46,840 nt of DNA from Pseudomonadota bacterium (lineage in GTDB: Bacteria > Pseudomonadota > Gammaproteobacteria > Steroidobacterales > Steroidobacteraceae). Location of the stretch: contig QGVD01000022.1 in NCBI GenBank assembly GCA_003242685.1, positions 1 to 46,840 on the forward strand, given 5' to 3'. Under the pieces are notes generated by a model. It did not search any database. It saw only the letters and a list, made by a program, of their open reading frames with translations, and was not told the DNA's origin. Shown here in pieces: positions 25,439 through 33,580 of the stretch (the stretch's first letter is position 1; the number at the start of each line of letters is the position of its first letter). Position numbers and translations under genes: made by a program.

Positions 25439-26944
25439 TCAGCGCTTCGAGTACGCCAGCGCGTACGCGACGCAGCGTTTCGCAAGAATGTCCGTTGGAT
25501 CGATCAGCTTCAGGAGCCTGCCGCTCCGCGTTCTCACCTCCGGAGTCTCGAAAAGGAGCGGCAGCTCGGTGCAGCCGAGGATGACGACCTGCACTCCCCG
25601 CTCCGCGAGATCTTCGATCGCCGCCAGGACGTCTTCCCGGCACTTGCCGCTCGTGAAACCCGCCTTCACGCCCTGCGGCCCATACACGGCTTCCATGACG
25701 CGCGCCTGCAGAGCAGGCGGCGGAACGACCTCCTCGAGCCCGCGCTCTTCGAGCGCGCGGCGATAGACGCCGCTCGAGATCGTGCCGGACGTTGCGAGCA
25801 ACCCGACCTTGCGCAGGTCTGGAAACGATTTGCGGACATGATCCACCGTGACCGTGAGCATGTTCATGATCGGTATGCGCAGGTGCGGCTGGATCTCCTC
25901 GACGAACGCGTGGGCAGTGTTGCACGGGATGGCGATGAGATCCGCGCCGCCTGCCTGCAGCTTCCGGCACGTCGCATAGAGCGCGAGCGTCGGATCGGGA
26001 CCGTCACCCAGGAGGTGCTCGGTGCGGTCCGGAATCTGTGGATTCTGCTCGACGAGCATCTGCAGATGATCCTGATCGCGCTTCGCGGGTGTGTTGCGAA
26101 CCACCTTCTCGAGGAAGTCCACCGTCGCGGCGGGCCCCACCCCACCGACCACGCCCAGCTTGAAGAGGCGCGACGGGGGCGCGAAATGCTCGGTGACCAC
26201 GTATTGCGCGTACACCCTGTGCGGGTCGAGAACCGGAACGCCTACCGGACCGAGCTCGCTCACGACGAGAGCGAGCTCCGTGACGCCGGGTACGATGAGC
26301 TCCGCACCCTGCTCCACGAGATCCTCGCAGGCCACGCGCAGCAGCTCGAGCGGTCGCGGGTGCCGGCCGCCCCTGGCGATGCCGTGCTCGCCATACACCG
26401 CTTCCGCGATGCCGTCCTGTGCGCCGGCACGCTGCGGATACAGAACCCGAAGATCGTCCTGCGAGAAGTACCGCTCGAACAGACGGTGCTCGCGCAGCGG
26501 CCGCGTGGTCAACACACCGACGCGCCTGACTTCGGGAAAATGCATGCGGATGTGCGCGCGATGCGCATCGAGCATGTCGGCGATCGGCAGCGGCGAGTTG
26601 GCCTTGAGCTCCTCCATGAACGTGTGGCTGAGGAAGCACGGCAGTGCCACCGCACCGATCCGCCGCTCCCTGAAGCCATCGATCATGTCGTAGATGTAGA
26701 GCATGCGCGCCGTGGTGGCCGTGCGCGGCGCCGTAGCCTGCGCGAACGGGCGCTGCTCGAACACCACCTCGAACTGACCTGCGTCCGGCTGTGTTTCGGT
26801 GGCTTCGATGAGCTTGAAGAGGAAGTCCGCGCCCGCCAGCGCTCCGAGTCCGCCGACGACCCCTACCGAACGCCTGGTCATCACCCCCATCGTCTCTGCA
26901 GTGCGCGCCGCATCAGGGCACGCGCGCATGTCGGTTGCTGTCAT
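25439..26944 (-). CDS. Tandem-domain Asp/Glu racemase with degenerate first domain
   Basis: A 501-residue protein made of two fused Asp/Glu/hydantoin racemase modules (~24-255 and ~260-500); family members are normally ~230-250 residues. The second module has both catalytic Cys: IPCNTAH (C341) and LGCTELPLL (C458). The first keeps LPCFLSH (C103), but the second Cys position reads PGVTELALV (Val221), so racemisation by the two-base mechanism should be lost there. Both modules begin with GVVGG...G. The likely role is interconversion of L- and D-Asp or Glu in the cytosol. The start is uncertain among 26977, 26944 and 26881; 26944 follows GAGGCAGG. It lies 44 bp after the CapA gene and upstream of the symporter. 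Related folds include maleate isomerase and arylmalonate decarboxylase, so the reaction is not certain. Confidence 0.88.
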   Translation of the reverse strand: MTATDMRACPDAARTAETMGVMTRRSVGVVGGLGALAGADFLFKLIEATETQPDAGQFEVVFEQRPFAQATAPRTATTARMLYIYDMIDGFRERRIGAVALPCFLSHTFMEELKANSPLPIADMLDAHRAHIRMHFPEVRRVGVLTTRPLREHRLFERYFSQDDLRVLYPQRAGAQDGIAEAVYGEHGIARGGRHPRPLELLRVACEDLVEQGAELIVPGVTELALVVSELGPVGVPVLDPHRVYAQYVVTEHFAPPSRLFKLGVVGGVGPAATVDFLEKVVRNTPAKRDQDHLQMLVEQNPQIPDRTEHLLGDGPDPTLALYATCRKLQAGGADLIAIPCNTAHAFVEEIQPHLRIPIMNMLTVTVDHVRKSFPDLRKVGLLATSGTISSGVYRRALEERGLEEVVPPPALQARVMEAVYGPQGVKAGFTSGKCREDVLAAIEDLAERGVQVVILGCTELPLLFETPEVRTRSGRLLKLIDPTDILAKRCVAYALAYSKR

Positions 26945-26988
26945 CGAGCCTGCCTCGCCGGATGGAAGTCCGGGCATGGCGGATCAGG

Positions 26989-28386
26989 CTACTTCCAGCT
27001 CAGAAGACCCACGCCGTTACGGACGGTGACGCTCGTGCCGAACGGCTTCGAGACTGCATTCAGGTCCTCGAAGATCTGAGCGGCCTCGTTCTCGGGGGCC
27101 GGATAGGGCTGTCCGCGCCGGCTGCGGGGCTGACCGAAGCCGAGCGACACCGGATGCAGGCGCACTTCCCTGAGCGTGCGATCGCTGGCGAAGATCACTT
27201 CGGCGACCACGGTCTGCCAGTAGCGGCGATCCGCCGGGAAGCCCGTCGTGTCGTTCTTCGATCGCTTGGTGTAGAAGTCGCCGGGAAGCGCCGACTCGGG
27301 CAGCTCCTGCTTCTCGTAGTTGTCCGCCGGCTGGAACGCCACCAGGTCGTTCTCGAAGATGAAGTTGCCGAGCGAGTAGAAGATGGGCTTGCCCTTGTAC
27401 ACCTCGATGCCGCGGAGCTGGTGATGGCCGTGGCCGACGACGATGTCCGCGCCGGCGTCGATCATCGCGTGCGCGAACTCGACGACGAACTGCGCGGGCT
27501 GCGAGCGATCCGCCGGCGTCGCCGCTTCGTGCGCGTGGATGCTCACCACCACCCAGTCGGCCTGCTGGTCCGCATCCCGCACGCTCGCCTGCAGCTCCGC
27601 GATGTCGCGCGGGTCCGCCTTCGTGCTGATGCTGAGCTCATCACCCACTACGAACGTGGCTCCAGCGAAACTGAGCTTGTCGCTGCCCTCTTTCGGCGGC
27701 GGACTCCCGGGCCCGCGGGCGAGCTCCTGGAGCGTGTCGAACACCTGCTGCGGCACCGTGTACGTCACCGTATGGCGCAGCGGATTGAGCCCCGGGCGGC
27801 CGCGAAGGTCCTTGCGCTGCGGACCCGCTGCGATCGGCGGCGGAAAGGTCGAAGACACGGATATGAGCGCGACGCGCCCCTTCACCGTGTCGAGATAGCC
27901 CGGCGCGCGGGCGAGCGCGAGGTTCTCGCCGACTCCCGCGTACACGAAGCGGGTTCTCGCAAGTGCCCGCAGCGTGCTGCGCATGCCATCCACGCCGTAG
28001 TCGTTCGTGTGGTTGTTCGCGAGGCTGAGCAGATCGAACCCCGCCCATTCGAGCTCTTCCGTCACGAACCGGGGAGAACCCATGTACGTCCCTCCGCTCT
28101 GCTGCGCAGGGGGAATGTCGAAGTCGTGGATGAGCGTCTCGAAGTTCGTGAACGCCACGTCGGCCTTGCGGATGAGATCGAAGAGGCGATCCGCGCCGGG
28201 CGCCGGAGACGTCGAGAGCCGTCGGTTGATGATCGAATCTCCCGTCAGCGCGAAGACGACCTCGTCTTTCGCACCGGCAGCGGATTCCCACGCCCGAGCG
28301 GGGCCTGCGGCGAGCGCCGGCTGCAGACCCGGGAGAGCGAAAGCGAGAGCAAGAGCAGCGGCGGTCAGACGATTGTTGGACTTCAT
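26989..28386 (-). CDS. Exported CapA/PgsA-type metallophosphatase-fold protein
   Basis: A 465-residue protein with a signal peptide (1-~27, LTAAALALAFALPGLQPALA). The CapA (PGA_cap) domain shows GDSIINR (49-55), FTNFETLI, LANNHTNDYGVDGM, VVSIHAHE and GHGHHQLRGIEVYKGK leading to FYSLGNFIF. CapA/PgsA proteins take part in poly-gamma-glutamate export or processing in Bacillus; many proteobacterial homologues have no known function. No synthetase genes (CapB/CapC) are nearby, so polymer synthesis is unlikely; processing of a periplasmic peptide or glutamyl compound is an inference. It starts 8 bp after the TonB receptor stop and is followed by the racemase, so it belongs to the box D operon. Confidence 0.88.
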   Translation of the reverse strand: MKSNNRLTAAALALAFALPGLQPALAAGPARAWESAAGAKDEVVFALTGDSIINRRLSTSPAPGADRLFDLIRKADVAFTNFETLIHDFDIPPAQQSGGTYMGSPRFVTEELEWAGFDLLSLANNHTNDYGVDGMRSTLRALARTRFVYAGVGENLALARAPGYLDTVKGRVALISVSSTFPPPIAAGPQRKDLRGRPGLNPLRHTVTYTVPQQVFDTLQELARGPGSPPPKEGSDKLSFAGATFVVGDELSISTKADPRDIAELQASVRDADQQADWVVVSIHAHEAATPADRSQPAQFVVEFAHAMIDAGADIVVGHGHHQLRGIEVYKGKPIFYSLGNFIFENDLVAFQPADNYEKQELPESALPGDFYTKRSKNDTTGFPADRRYWQTVVAEVIFASDRTLREVRLHPVSLGFGQPRSRRGQPYPAPENEAAQIFEDLNAVSKPFGTSVTVRNGVGLLSWK

Positions 28387-28394
28387 GTGCTCTT

Positions 28395-31300
28395 TCAGAA
28401 GTTCATGCTGATCCGGAGGGTCCAGGTGCGGCCCGCTGCCACGCTGTTGTAGACAGCGGAGTCGTAGCCGGCGACAGCCGAGGTCAGCGGCGGAGTCTCG
28501 TCCGTCAGATTCTTCACACCGAGGCGTACGTTCAGGTTCTTGAGCCAGTCCGCCCCTGCGAATGCAAAGTCGCGCGCCACGAAGGCGTTGAAGGTCAGCA
28601 TGTCGTCCACCTTCCAGTAGTAGACGCCGTCGATCTCGTAGACATAGTCGGGCTGTCCGAGCGAGTCGTACGTGGCCTCGCTGATGGAGGCGCCAATATC
28701 GGCATAGGAACCGATGTAGTAGCCGCTGACCCCGGCGGACCACACGTCCTTCGACCAGAAGACGTTGAGCGAGCCCCGCCACTTCGACGCACCGTTCTTG
28801 CCGATGCGATGCTCGACGGGTGCGTCCGCGGTGGAACGACGCTCGAACTTGTCGAGGTACGTCCAGTCGGTCACGACGCCGATGCGCCCGAAGGAGAACA
28901 TCGGAGAGGTGTAGGACAGGTTCAGGTCATATCCCGAGATCTCGGCGCTGGCCAGATTCGAGTACGGCGTGTAGGTGATCTGCAGCACGCCGACCGGAGC
29001 GACCCACTCGGACTGTGGACGTGTGGCGTTGTAGGCGGCGAACAATGCCCGGTCTTCGTCCGTGATCACGGCGGAGCGCTTGACCAGCGGATGGCCGGCA
29101 TACGCGGCCGTGCCGCTGCCGAGATCGATCTGGTCGTACGGAACGCCCGCCGCGAGCGCTGCCTGGGTAGCCGCGTGCAGCCTCGCCGCGTCCGCAGCGC
29201 GGATCTCCTCCGCGCTCGGGCTGCTGATGAGTCCATCCTGCTTGATGTTCCAGTAATCCAGGGAGACACGCAGACCCTCGACGAACGGCACGTCCAGCAC
29301 GAAGCCGAACGTCTTGCCTTCGGACGTCTCCGGCTTGAGGTTGGGGTTACCCTCGATGCCCGTCTGGCGCTGGGACTGGCCGTCCACTGGAAGGCCCGTC
29401 ACCGGTCCGCGATACGGGTCGAAGCTCGAGCCGACCGTGAAGCGCGTGGGATAGTTCATCACGCTGAGGTTCGGCGCGCGGAAGCCTTCGTTGTACGACG
29501 CACGGATCATGAGCGCGTCGAACGGGCGCCAGTCGAGCGTGAACTTCGGATTGGTGGTGCTGCCGAAGTCGCTGTAGTGCTCGTAGCGGATGGACGCACC
29601 GAGCTCGAGGCGCCGCACCAGCGGAATGGAGTTCATTGCCGAGACGACCGGCACCACCGTCTCCGCGTAGGCGGCCGCCACGGTGCGATCGCCGATCACG
29701 TCACCCGCGGCCGAAGCCTGGACGAAGTCGTTGTCCGCCGGGTCGAGGCCGAGATCGTTCTCGCCGTTCACGCCGTGGAACTGAGGACGCGTCAGCTCAT
29801 AGTCGTCCCAGCGGTACTCGGCGCCCATGGCGACCTGCAGCATGCCGGCCGGGAGCTCGAAGAGCTCGCCGTTCACGCGCACGTCCATGGACGCCAGGAC
29901 GTTGCGACCCTCCTGATGGAACTTCTGAATGAACGGTGCCATCACGGAGTCGGGGTTCGTGTAGGGCTGGTCGGGCACGACCTGGTCGCCGTCGATACGG
30001 AACGTATAGCCGAAGGGGTTGAAGGCGGTCGTATCGGTGCGGCTCGTCGCCTCGTGGAGCGCGCTCTCGCGAATGGCGTTGAGCGAATCGTCCTCGGTCG
30101 CCGCGCGCGAATAGAGCGCCGCCGCTTCCCAGGTCCAGCCCTGCGAGATGCGGCCGCGCGCGCCGGCCACCACACGCATGAAGTTCGTCTGGACGTCGAT
30201 CGTTTCCGGCCCGGCCTCGACCAGGCGCTTGTTCACGATCGTCACGGGCTGCGGAGTCCCGACGAGCCGCGGCGTGCCGTCCTCCCGCGGCGCACCGGCC
30301 GGGTCGTAGAACCACGAGCCGTAAGGATTCCAGGGGCTGTCCGCCGGTACGACGAGCGCCCTGTCGGAGTTGATGCCGTACGCGACGGGCGGGCGCACCA
30401 TGGTCGAGTCCGCGCGATAGAGCGCGAGCTCGCCGAACAGCGAAAGGGCGTCGCTTACCTTGTAATCGAGCTGGTTGAACCAGTTGAAGCGCCGCGTCTC
30501 CGGAATGGAGTAACCGTCCGCGTTCACGTCGTAGTAGAAGCCGAGCTCCTCACCCGCGCGCGCCGGTGCGCTGTTCTTGAACGCGACACCGCCGCCCGCC
30601 ACCGGCGTGAGGTAGACCGTGCCGGTCGAGTTGCCCACGCGGAACGAGGGATAGGCGCCCGAGGCATTGCGATCGAAGAACGGACCGTTCGGCGCGTCGA
30701 AACCGGGCGGGGCGAGAGCCACCTTGTTCGAGTCCATCGCACTCGGCAGGTCCGCCGTCTTCAGGGCGTCGCGGTCGAAGAAGTCGAACGCCGACGTCCA
30801 GTGGAGCTTGCGGTCGAACGCATACGAGCCGTGTGTCCAGGTCACATTCGTGTCCGAGCCGGAGCCGATCTCGGTCACGCCCCTGTGAATCTGGATGTCG
30901 TCGCCCTCGAGGCTCGTGTCGACGATGAAGTTGATCACGCCGGCGACCGCGTCCGACCCGTACACGGAGGAAGCGCCGTCGCGCAGAATGTCCACGCGGG
31001 ACAGGCCACGCGCGGGCAGCGTGTTCACGTTCACGGACATCTGCGGCACGCCGTCTTCCGTCGAGGAAATGCCATGCGCGGCGACACGCCGGCCATTGAG
31101 CAGAACGAGCGTGTTGCCGGACCCGAGCCCGCGCAGATTCACCGAGGAGATGTCGCCGCGCGCGCTCACGCCGCCCTGGTTCGAGTCGTTGATCGGAACG
31201 TTGACGATCGCGGGCAGCGAGGTCAGGAGATCGACCGGCGTTCCCGCATCGCGCAGGTCCATCACCTCCGGGCTCACGACGGTGATCGGCAGCGCCTCGG

Positions 31301-31511
31301 CGTCCTCTCGCTTGATGCTCGAGCCCGTCACCGTGATTTCCTGGAGCACGACGTCCTCGTCGGTGGCCACGGTTTCGGTCGCCGCCGCATCCTGCGCATG
31401 CACGTTCGCCACTCCCGTGACCGCCAGCAGCCCGACCAGACCTGTCACGGGCCGGGTCCGCCGGCTCGCCCCGGTTCGTCGTGAGAGAAGCAGATCGTTG
31501 AGCGTCAGCAC
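28395..31511 (-). CDS. TonB-dependent receptor, large type (1038 aa), first gene of the racemase operon
   Basis: A large outer-membrane importer. A signal peptide (VTGLVGLLAVTGVANVHAQ) is followed by the TonB-box region LQEITVTGSSIKRED, the plug with NLRGLGSGNTLVLLNGRR and ILRDGASSVYGSDAVAGVINFIV, and a barrel ending in Phe (LRISMNF). The start is GTG at 31511, supported by GGGAG nine bases upstream. It leads an operon with CapA-type, racemase and symporter genes and has LysR-type box D about 155 bp upstream. The plug class matches the receptor at 10489. The ligand is unknown; given the operon, a peptide or acidic-amino-acid conjugate is plausible. Confidence 0.92.
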   Translation of the reverse strand: MLTLNDLLLSRRTGASRRTRPVTGLVGLLAVTGVANVHAQDAAATETVATDEDVVLQEITVTGSSIKREDAEALPITVVSPEVMDLRDAGTPVDLLTSLPAIVNVPINDSNQGGVSARGDISSVNLRGLGSGNTLVLLNGRRVAAHGISSTEDGVPQMSVNVNTLPARGLSRVDILRDGASSVYGSDAVAGVINFIVDTSLEGDDIQIHRGVTEIGSGSDTNVTWTHGSYAFDRKLHWTSAFDFFDRDALKTADLPSAMDSNKVALAPPGFDAPNGPFFDRNASGAYPSFRVGNSTGTVYLTPVAGGGVAFKNSAPARAGEELGFYYDVNADGYSIPETRRFNWFNQLDYKVSDALSLFGELALYRADSTMVRPPVAYGINSDRALVVPADSPWNPYGSWFYDPAGAPREDGTPRLVGTPQPVTIVNKRLVEAGPETIDVQTNFMRVVAGARGRISQGWTWEAAALYSRAATEDDSLNAIRESALHEATSRTDTTAFNPFGYTFRIDGDQVVPDQPYTNPDSVMAPFIQKFHQEGRNVLASMDVRVNGELFELPAGMLQVAMGAEYRWDDYELTRPQFHGVNGENDLGLDPADNDFVQASAAGDVIGDRTVAAAYAETVVPVVSAMNSIPLVRRLELGASIRYEHYSDFGSTTNPKFTLDWRPFDALMIRASYNEGFRAPNLSVMNYPTRFTVGSSFDPYRGPVTGLPVDGQSQRQTGIEGNPNLKPETSEGKTFGFVLDVPFVEGLRVSLDYWNIKQDGLISSPSAEEIRAADAARLHAATQAALAAGVPYDQIDLGSGTAAYAGHPLVKRSAVITDEDRALFAAYNATRPQSEWVAPVGVLQITYTPYSNLASAEISGYDLNLSYTSPMFSFGRIGVVTDWTYLDKFERRSTADAPVEHRIGKNGASKWRGSLNVFWSKDVWSAGVSGYYIGSYADIGASISEATYDSLGQPDYVYEIDGVYYWKVDDMLTFNAFVARDFAFAGADWLKNLNVRLGVKNLTDETPPLTSAVAGYDSAVYNSVAAGRTWTLRISMNF

Positions 31512-31618
31512 AGGAGCGACTCCCTATCGATTCTCGTGAGGCAACACGCTGTCCTTCTGGAGCAGAACGAACGACTGCCGGTTGATCCGATCCGTTCGCG
31601 TTCGTCCTTCGCACGGTG

Positions 31619-31685
31619 ACGCTAACAAGCGCGTTTTCGCGCGACCAATGAAAAGGTCGCGCGCGCGGATAACCCTGCGTTATGC
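31619..31685 (-). promoter_or_regulatory. LysR-type box plus promoter of the receptor-CapA-racemase-symporter operon (box D)
   Basis: Palindrome at 31667-31685 with core ATAAC-CCTGC-GTTAT; one outer base deviates (GGATAAC on the plus strand). TCATTGG follows after exactly 15 bases on the minus strand (31651-31645). The -35-like TTGGTC is at 31648-31643 and the -10-like TAGCGT at 31624-31619, with an 18-base spacer. The -10 hexamer is identical to that of box B. The predicted start near 31612 gives a leader of about 100 bases. Confidence 0.72.
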
Positions 31686-31947
31686 GAAGTGCGTGATTGC
31701 ATCAGCGCGGGGCAGGAAGCACCGCGCGCGATCCATTTCAGTGCCGGACAGGCGCGCCCCGCGGGCGATCTCTACCCGCGGATCGATTCCAGAAAGGAAG
31801 ACGGCCACACAAAGCACTTTCGGAAAGCACCTGCGGGCCAGACGTAGAGCGGCGGCGCTGCAGGCCGTCCCGGGGAAAGCGGCGGTCGAACAGCCGCGGA
31901 TGGATGCGGGGCGTTCCCCCGCTTCGCCATGCGACGAGCTCGCGCGG
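31686..31947. other. Intergenic stretch between box D and the hemerythrin gene
   Basis: Together with the box D promoter and leader (31512-31685), this makes a 436-bp gene-free gap. Short frames on both strands have no recognisable product. I see no clear terminator for the hemerythrin transcript and no repeat. Confidence 0.45.
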
Positions 31948-32424
31948 TCACTCGCGCCGGAAGAACCTGCCGAGCGTCCGGGCCGCCCATCCCCGATGCC
32001 GGGCTTCGTTTCCGTGCTGGATGCGTGACTTCACGGCGCTCACGTAATCCGCGTCGTCATTGCGGATGTGCGTGAACAGCCATTTGGCCAGAAGGCTGTG
32101 GAGCTCCTCGGCCACGTCCTCCCCGGCGCGGAACCGCAGTTGCAGATCCGCCACGCGCCTGGTGAAGAGCTGGTGCACCTTCGTGTGCGCACGCGCGAAC
32201 GGATAACCCACCTCCTCCATGAGGGCCTCTTCGAAGCCGAAGTGAGACAAGGTGTAGTCGACCGCGGCTTCGATGACCTCTGCCACCAGGCGCGAATCGC
32301 GCCTGAGCCGTGCCTCGTGGATCTGATTGATGTAATCGACGATCCTCCTGTGCTGACCGTCGATGACGTCGATTCCCGTATTGAGATCGTCCGTCCACAC
32401 CAGACGTGTGACGCTTGAATTCAT
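31948..32424 (-). CDS. Bacteriohemerythrin
   Basis: A 158-residue non-heme di-iron O2-binding protein. All ligands of the family are visible: H25 (IDGQH), H61 and E65 in HFGFEE, H80 and H84 in HTKVH, and H119 and D124 in HIRNDD. The extra ~30 C-terminal residues are basic. Such proteins store, deliver or sense oxygen or protect against NO. The ATG at 32424 follows GAGGGCTGCC. An FNR-type box with a well-placed -10 lies 130-180 bp upstream, suggesting induction under low oxygen or NO. A truncated hemoglobin remnant is nearby, making this a small O2/NO-related locus. Confidence 0.93.
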   Translation of the reverse strand: MNSSVTRLVWTDDLNTGIDVIDGQHRRIVDYINQIHEARLRRDSRLVAEVIEAAVDYTLSHFGFEEALMEEVGYPFARAHTKVHQLFTRRVADLQLRFRAGEDVAEELHSLLAKWLFTHIRNDDADYVSAVKSRIQHGNEARHRGWAARTLGRFFRRE

Positions 32425-32556
32425 ATGGCAGCCCTCAGCGCCGGTTCCTCGATGCGCCGGGAGCGCTCATCGCCCGGTGTCCCTGCGGGGTCCGGGTCAG
32501 TTGTCACGACGCTCATACAACTTCTCCACGCGTCGGGTGAAACCGACGACGGTCCT

Positions 32557-32604
32557 ATGCTAGGGACGGCGTCGCGGGCTCCGGTTGACTTTCGTCAACC
32601 GGAG
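32557..32604 (-). promoter_or_regulatory. FNR/Dnr-type class II promoter of the hemerythrin gene
   Basis: An 11-bp perfect inverted repeat, CTCCGGTTGAC-N4-GTCAACCGGAG, spans 32579-32604. Its core TTGAC-N4-GTCAA fits the FNR/FixK/Dnr consensus (TTGA-N6-TCAA). A -10-like TAGCAT lies at 32562-32557 on the minus strand. With that hexamer at -12 to -7, the box centre falls at -41.5, the standard class II activator position. Transcription would start near 32550, about 125 bases before the ATG. Taken as RNA the repeat could also form a hairpin, but it has no U-run and no upstream gene to terminate. Confidence 0.6.
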
Positions 32605-32769
32605 ACAGTGCATGCCTTACGATTCAGGAACCTTGTCCGTTCCTTGAAGAGCGTCGTTGACAACCCGCGCTCGATCTGCGCAAGCGCGACGTCCGGCTGC
32701 TGCAGACAGACCTTCGCGCCGTTCGACGCCGAGTTCGCGGCACGACCGCCGGCCTCGAAGAGGCCCGGC
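32605..32769. other. Gap upstream of the FNR-type box
   Basis: With the hemerythrin leader (32425-32604) this forms a 345-bp stretch without an intact gene. Apart from the FNR-type box I see nothing recognisable. It lies directly downstream of the broken MBL-fold gene and may be decayed sequence. Confidence 0.4.
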
Positions 32770-33226
32770 TCACAGAGCTTCCGGAATCCAGACGAACTCT
32801 TCTCCGCGACGCTCGATCTTCCCCAGGCGGGGGAACGGGAAGTGCACGGCGTAGATGCGCTCACCGCTGTCAGCGAGGCGCGCGAGCAGCTCGCTGCGGC
32901 TGGCTGCCGCGGTGGGCGCATCGCCGTCGCACGAGCAGCGGCTGCAGGCCGAGATGCAGCTCATCCACAGGCAGCCCCGCAGCGGTGAGCAGTCCCGCGA
33001 CGTCTTCGGGCGAACGATTGATTGCAGAGACCTTGCCGTCGTTGGCGAACTCGAGGCTGCCGTCACGCAGCGCCATCGCCTCGAAGTCGCCGATCCGGAA
33101 GGCGACGAACTTGCGCGTTTCGCCCGTCTTCGAAGCTTCGGTGGCGCCGGTGGTCGTCGCCGGGACCTCTGAAGATCGGGAGCAGGCCGTGAGCGCCGCG
33201 GCGGCGAGTCCGGCGTTCGCCGCCTC
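32770..33226 (-). pseudogene. MBL-fold metallo-hydrolase remnant (internal deletion and frameshift)
   Basis: Two pieces of an exported MBL-fold hydrolase lie in different frames. The 5' piece (about 33226-32935) starts with a lipoprotein-like signal (AGLAAAALTAC), then FVAFRIGDFEAMALRDGSLEF and LPVDELHLGLQPLLV, the usual first strands of the fold. The 3' piece (about 32935-32770) reads DGDAPTAAASRSELLARL, then YAVHFPFPRLGKI and VWIP, the usual C-terminus. The middle, including the metal-binding HxHxDH motif (about 170 residues expected), is absent, and the frames do not match across the join. No start codon is evident. It cannot encode an active enzyme. Its 5' end overlaps the truncated hemoglobin remnant head to head. 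Confidence 0.75.
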
Positions 33227-33550
33227 GTGGACCGCTTCTACGACATCATGGACGAGGCGCCCGAGGCGCGGGGCATCCGAGCCATGCACGCCGAGGATCT
33301 GGGCCCGATGCGTCAGAAGCTCTTTGAGTTCATGAGCGGCTGGCACGGCGGGCCGCCGCTTTACTTCCAGCGCAAGGATGCAGTGTGCATCACGCGTGCC
33401 CACCAGCCGTTCGCCATCGGAGAGTCGGAACGGGATCAGTGGCTGTTCTGCATGCACCGGGCACTGGAGGATATCGGCGTGGATGCTGACCTCCGCAGGA
33501 TGCTGGAGACGCCTCTGTTCCGAATCGCCGACTTCCTCCGCAATCGGTAA
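33173..33550 (+). pseudogene. Group II truncated hemoglobin, 5' end missing
   Basis: Clear homology to TrHb2/GlbO heme proteins. From about 33200 the frame reads GGESGVRRLVDRFYDIMDE (B10 Tyr), then FMSGWHGGPPLYF, RAHQPFAIG (proximal F8 His), ERDQWLFCM (G8 Trp) and an ordinary C-terminus. The frame is closed upstream by TGA at 33170-33172 and has no ATG. The only internal candidate is GTG at 33227, which would drop the conserved GGESGVRRL. About 10-20 N-terminal residues and the start are therefore missing. The break coincides with the 5' end of the opposing MBL remnant, so one deletion through a divergent promoter region may have hit both. A functional short form from GTG cannot be excluded because the heme pocket residues are intact. 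Confidence 0.72.
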
Positions 33551-33580
33551 CGGCGCTGCGCCTTCGGTCGATGACTGCGC

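Noticed and set aside
26989..28386. Reading the CapA-type gene as part of a poly-gamma-glutamate capsule synthesis operon
   Set aside because: No CapB/CapC-type ligase or membrane partner is present, and the neighbours are uptake and racemase genes.
28809..31484. 891-codon plus-strand frame opposite a TonB receptor
   Set aside because: Antisense of a gene with unmistakable plug and barrel motifs; the composition is a codon-bias artefact.
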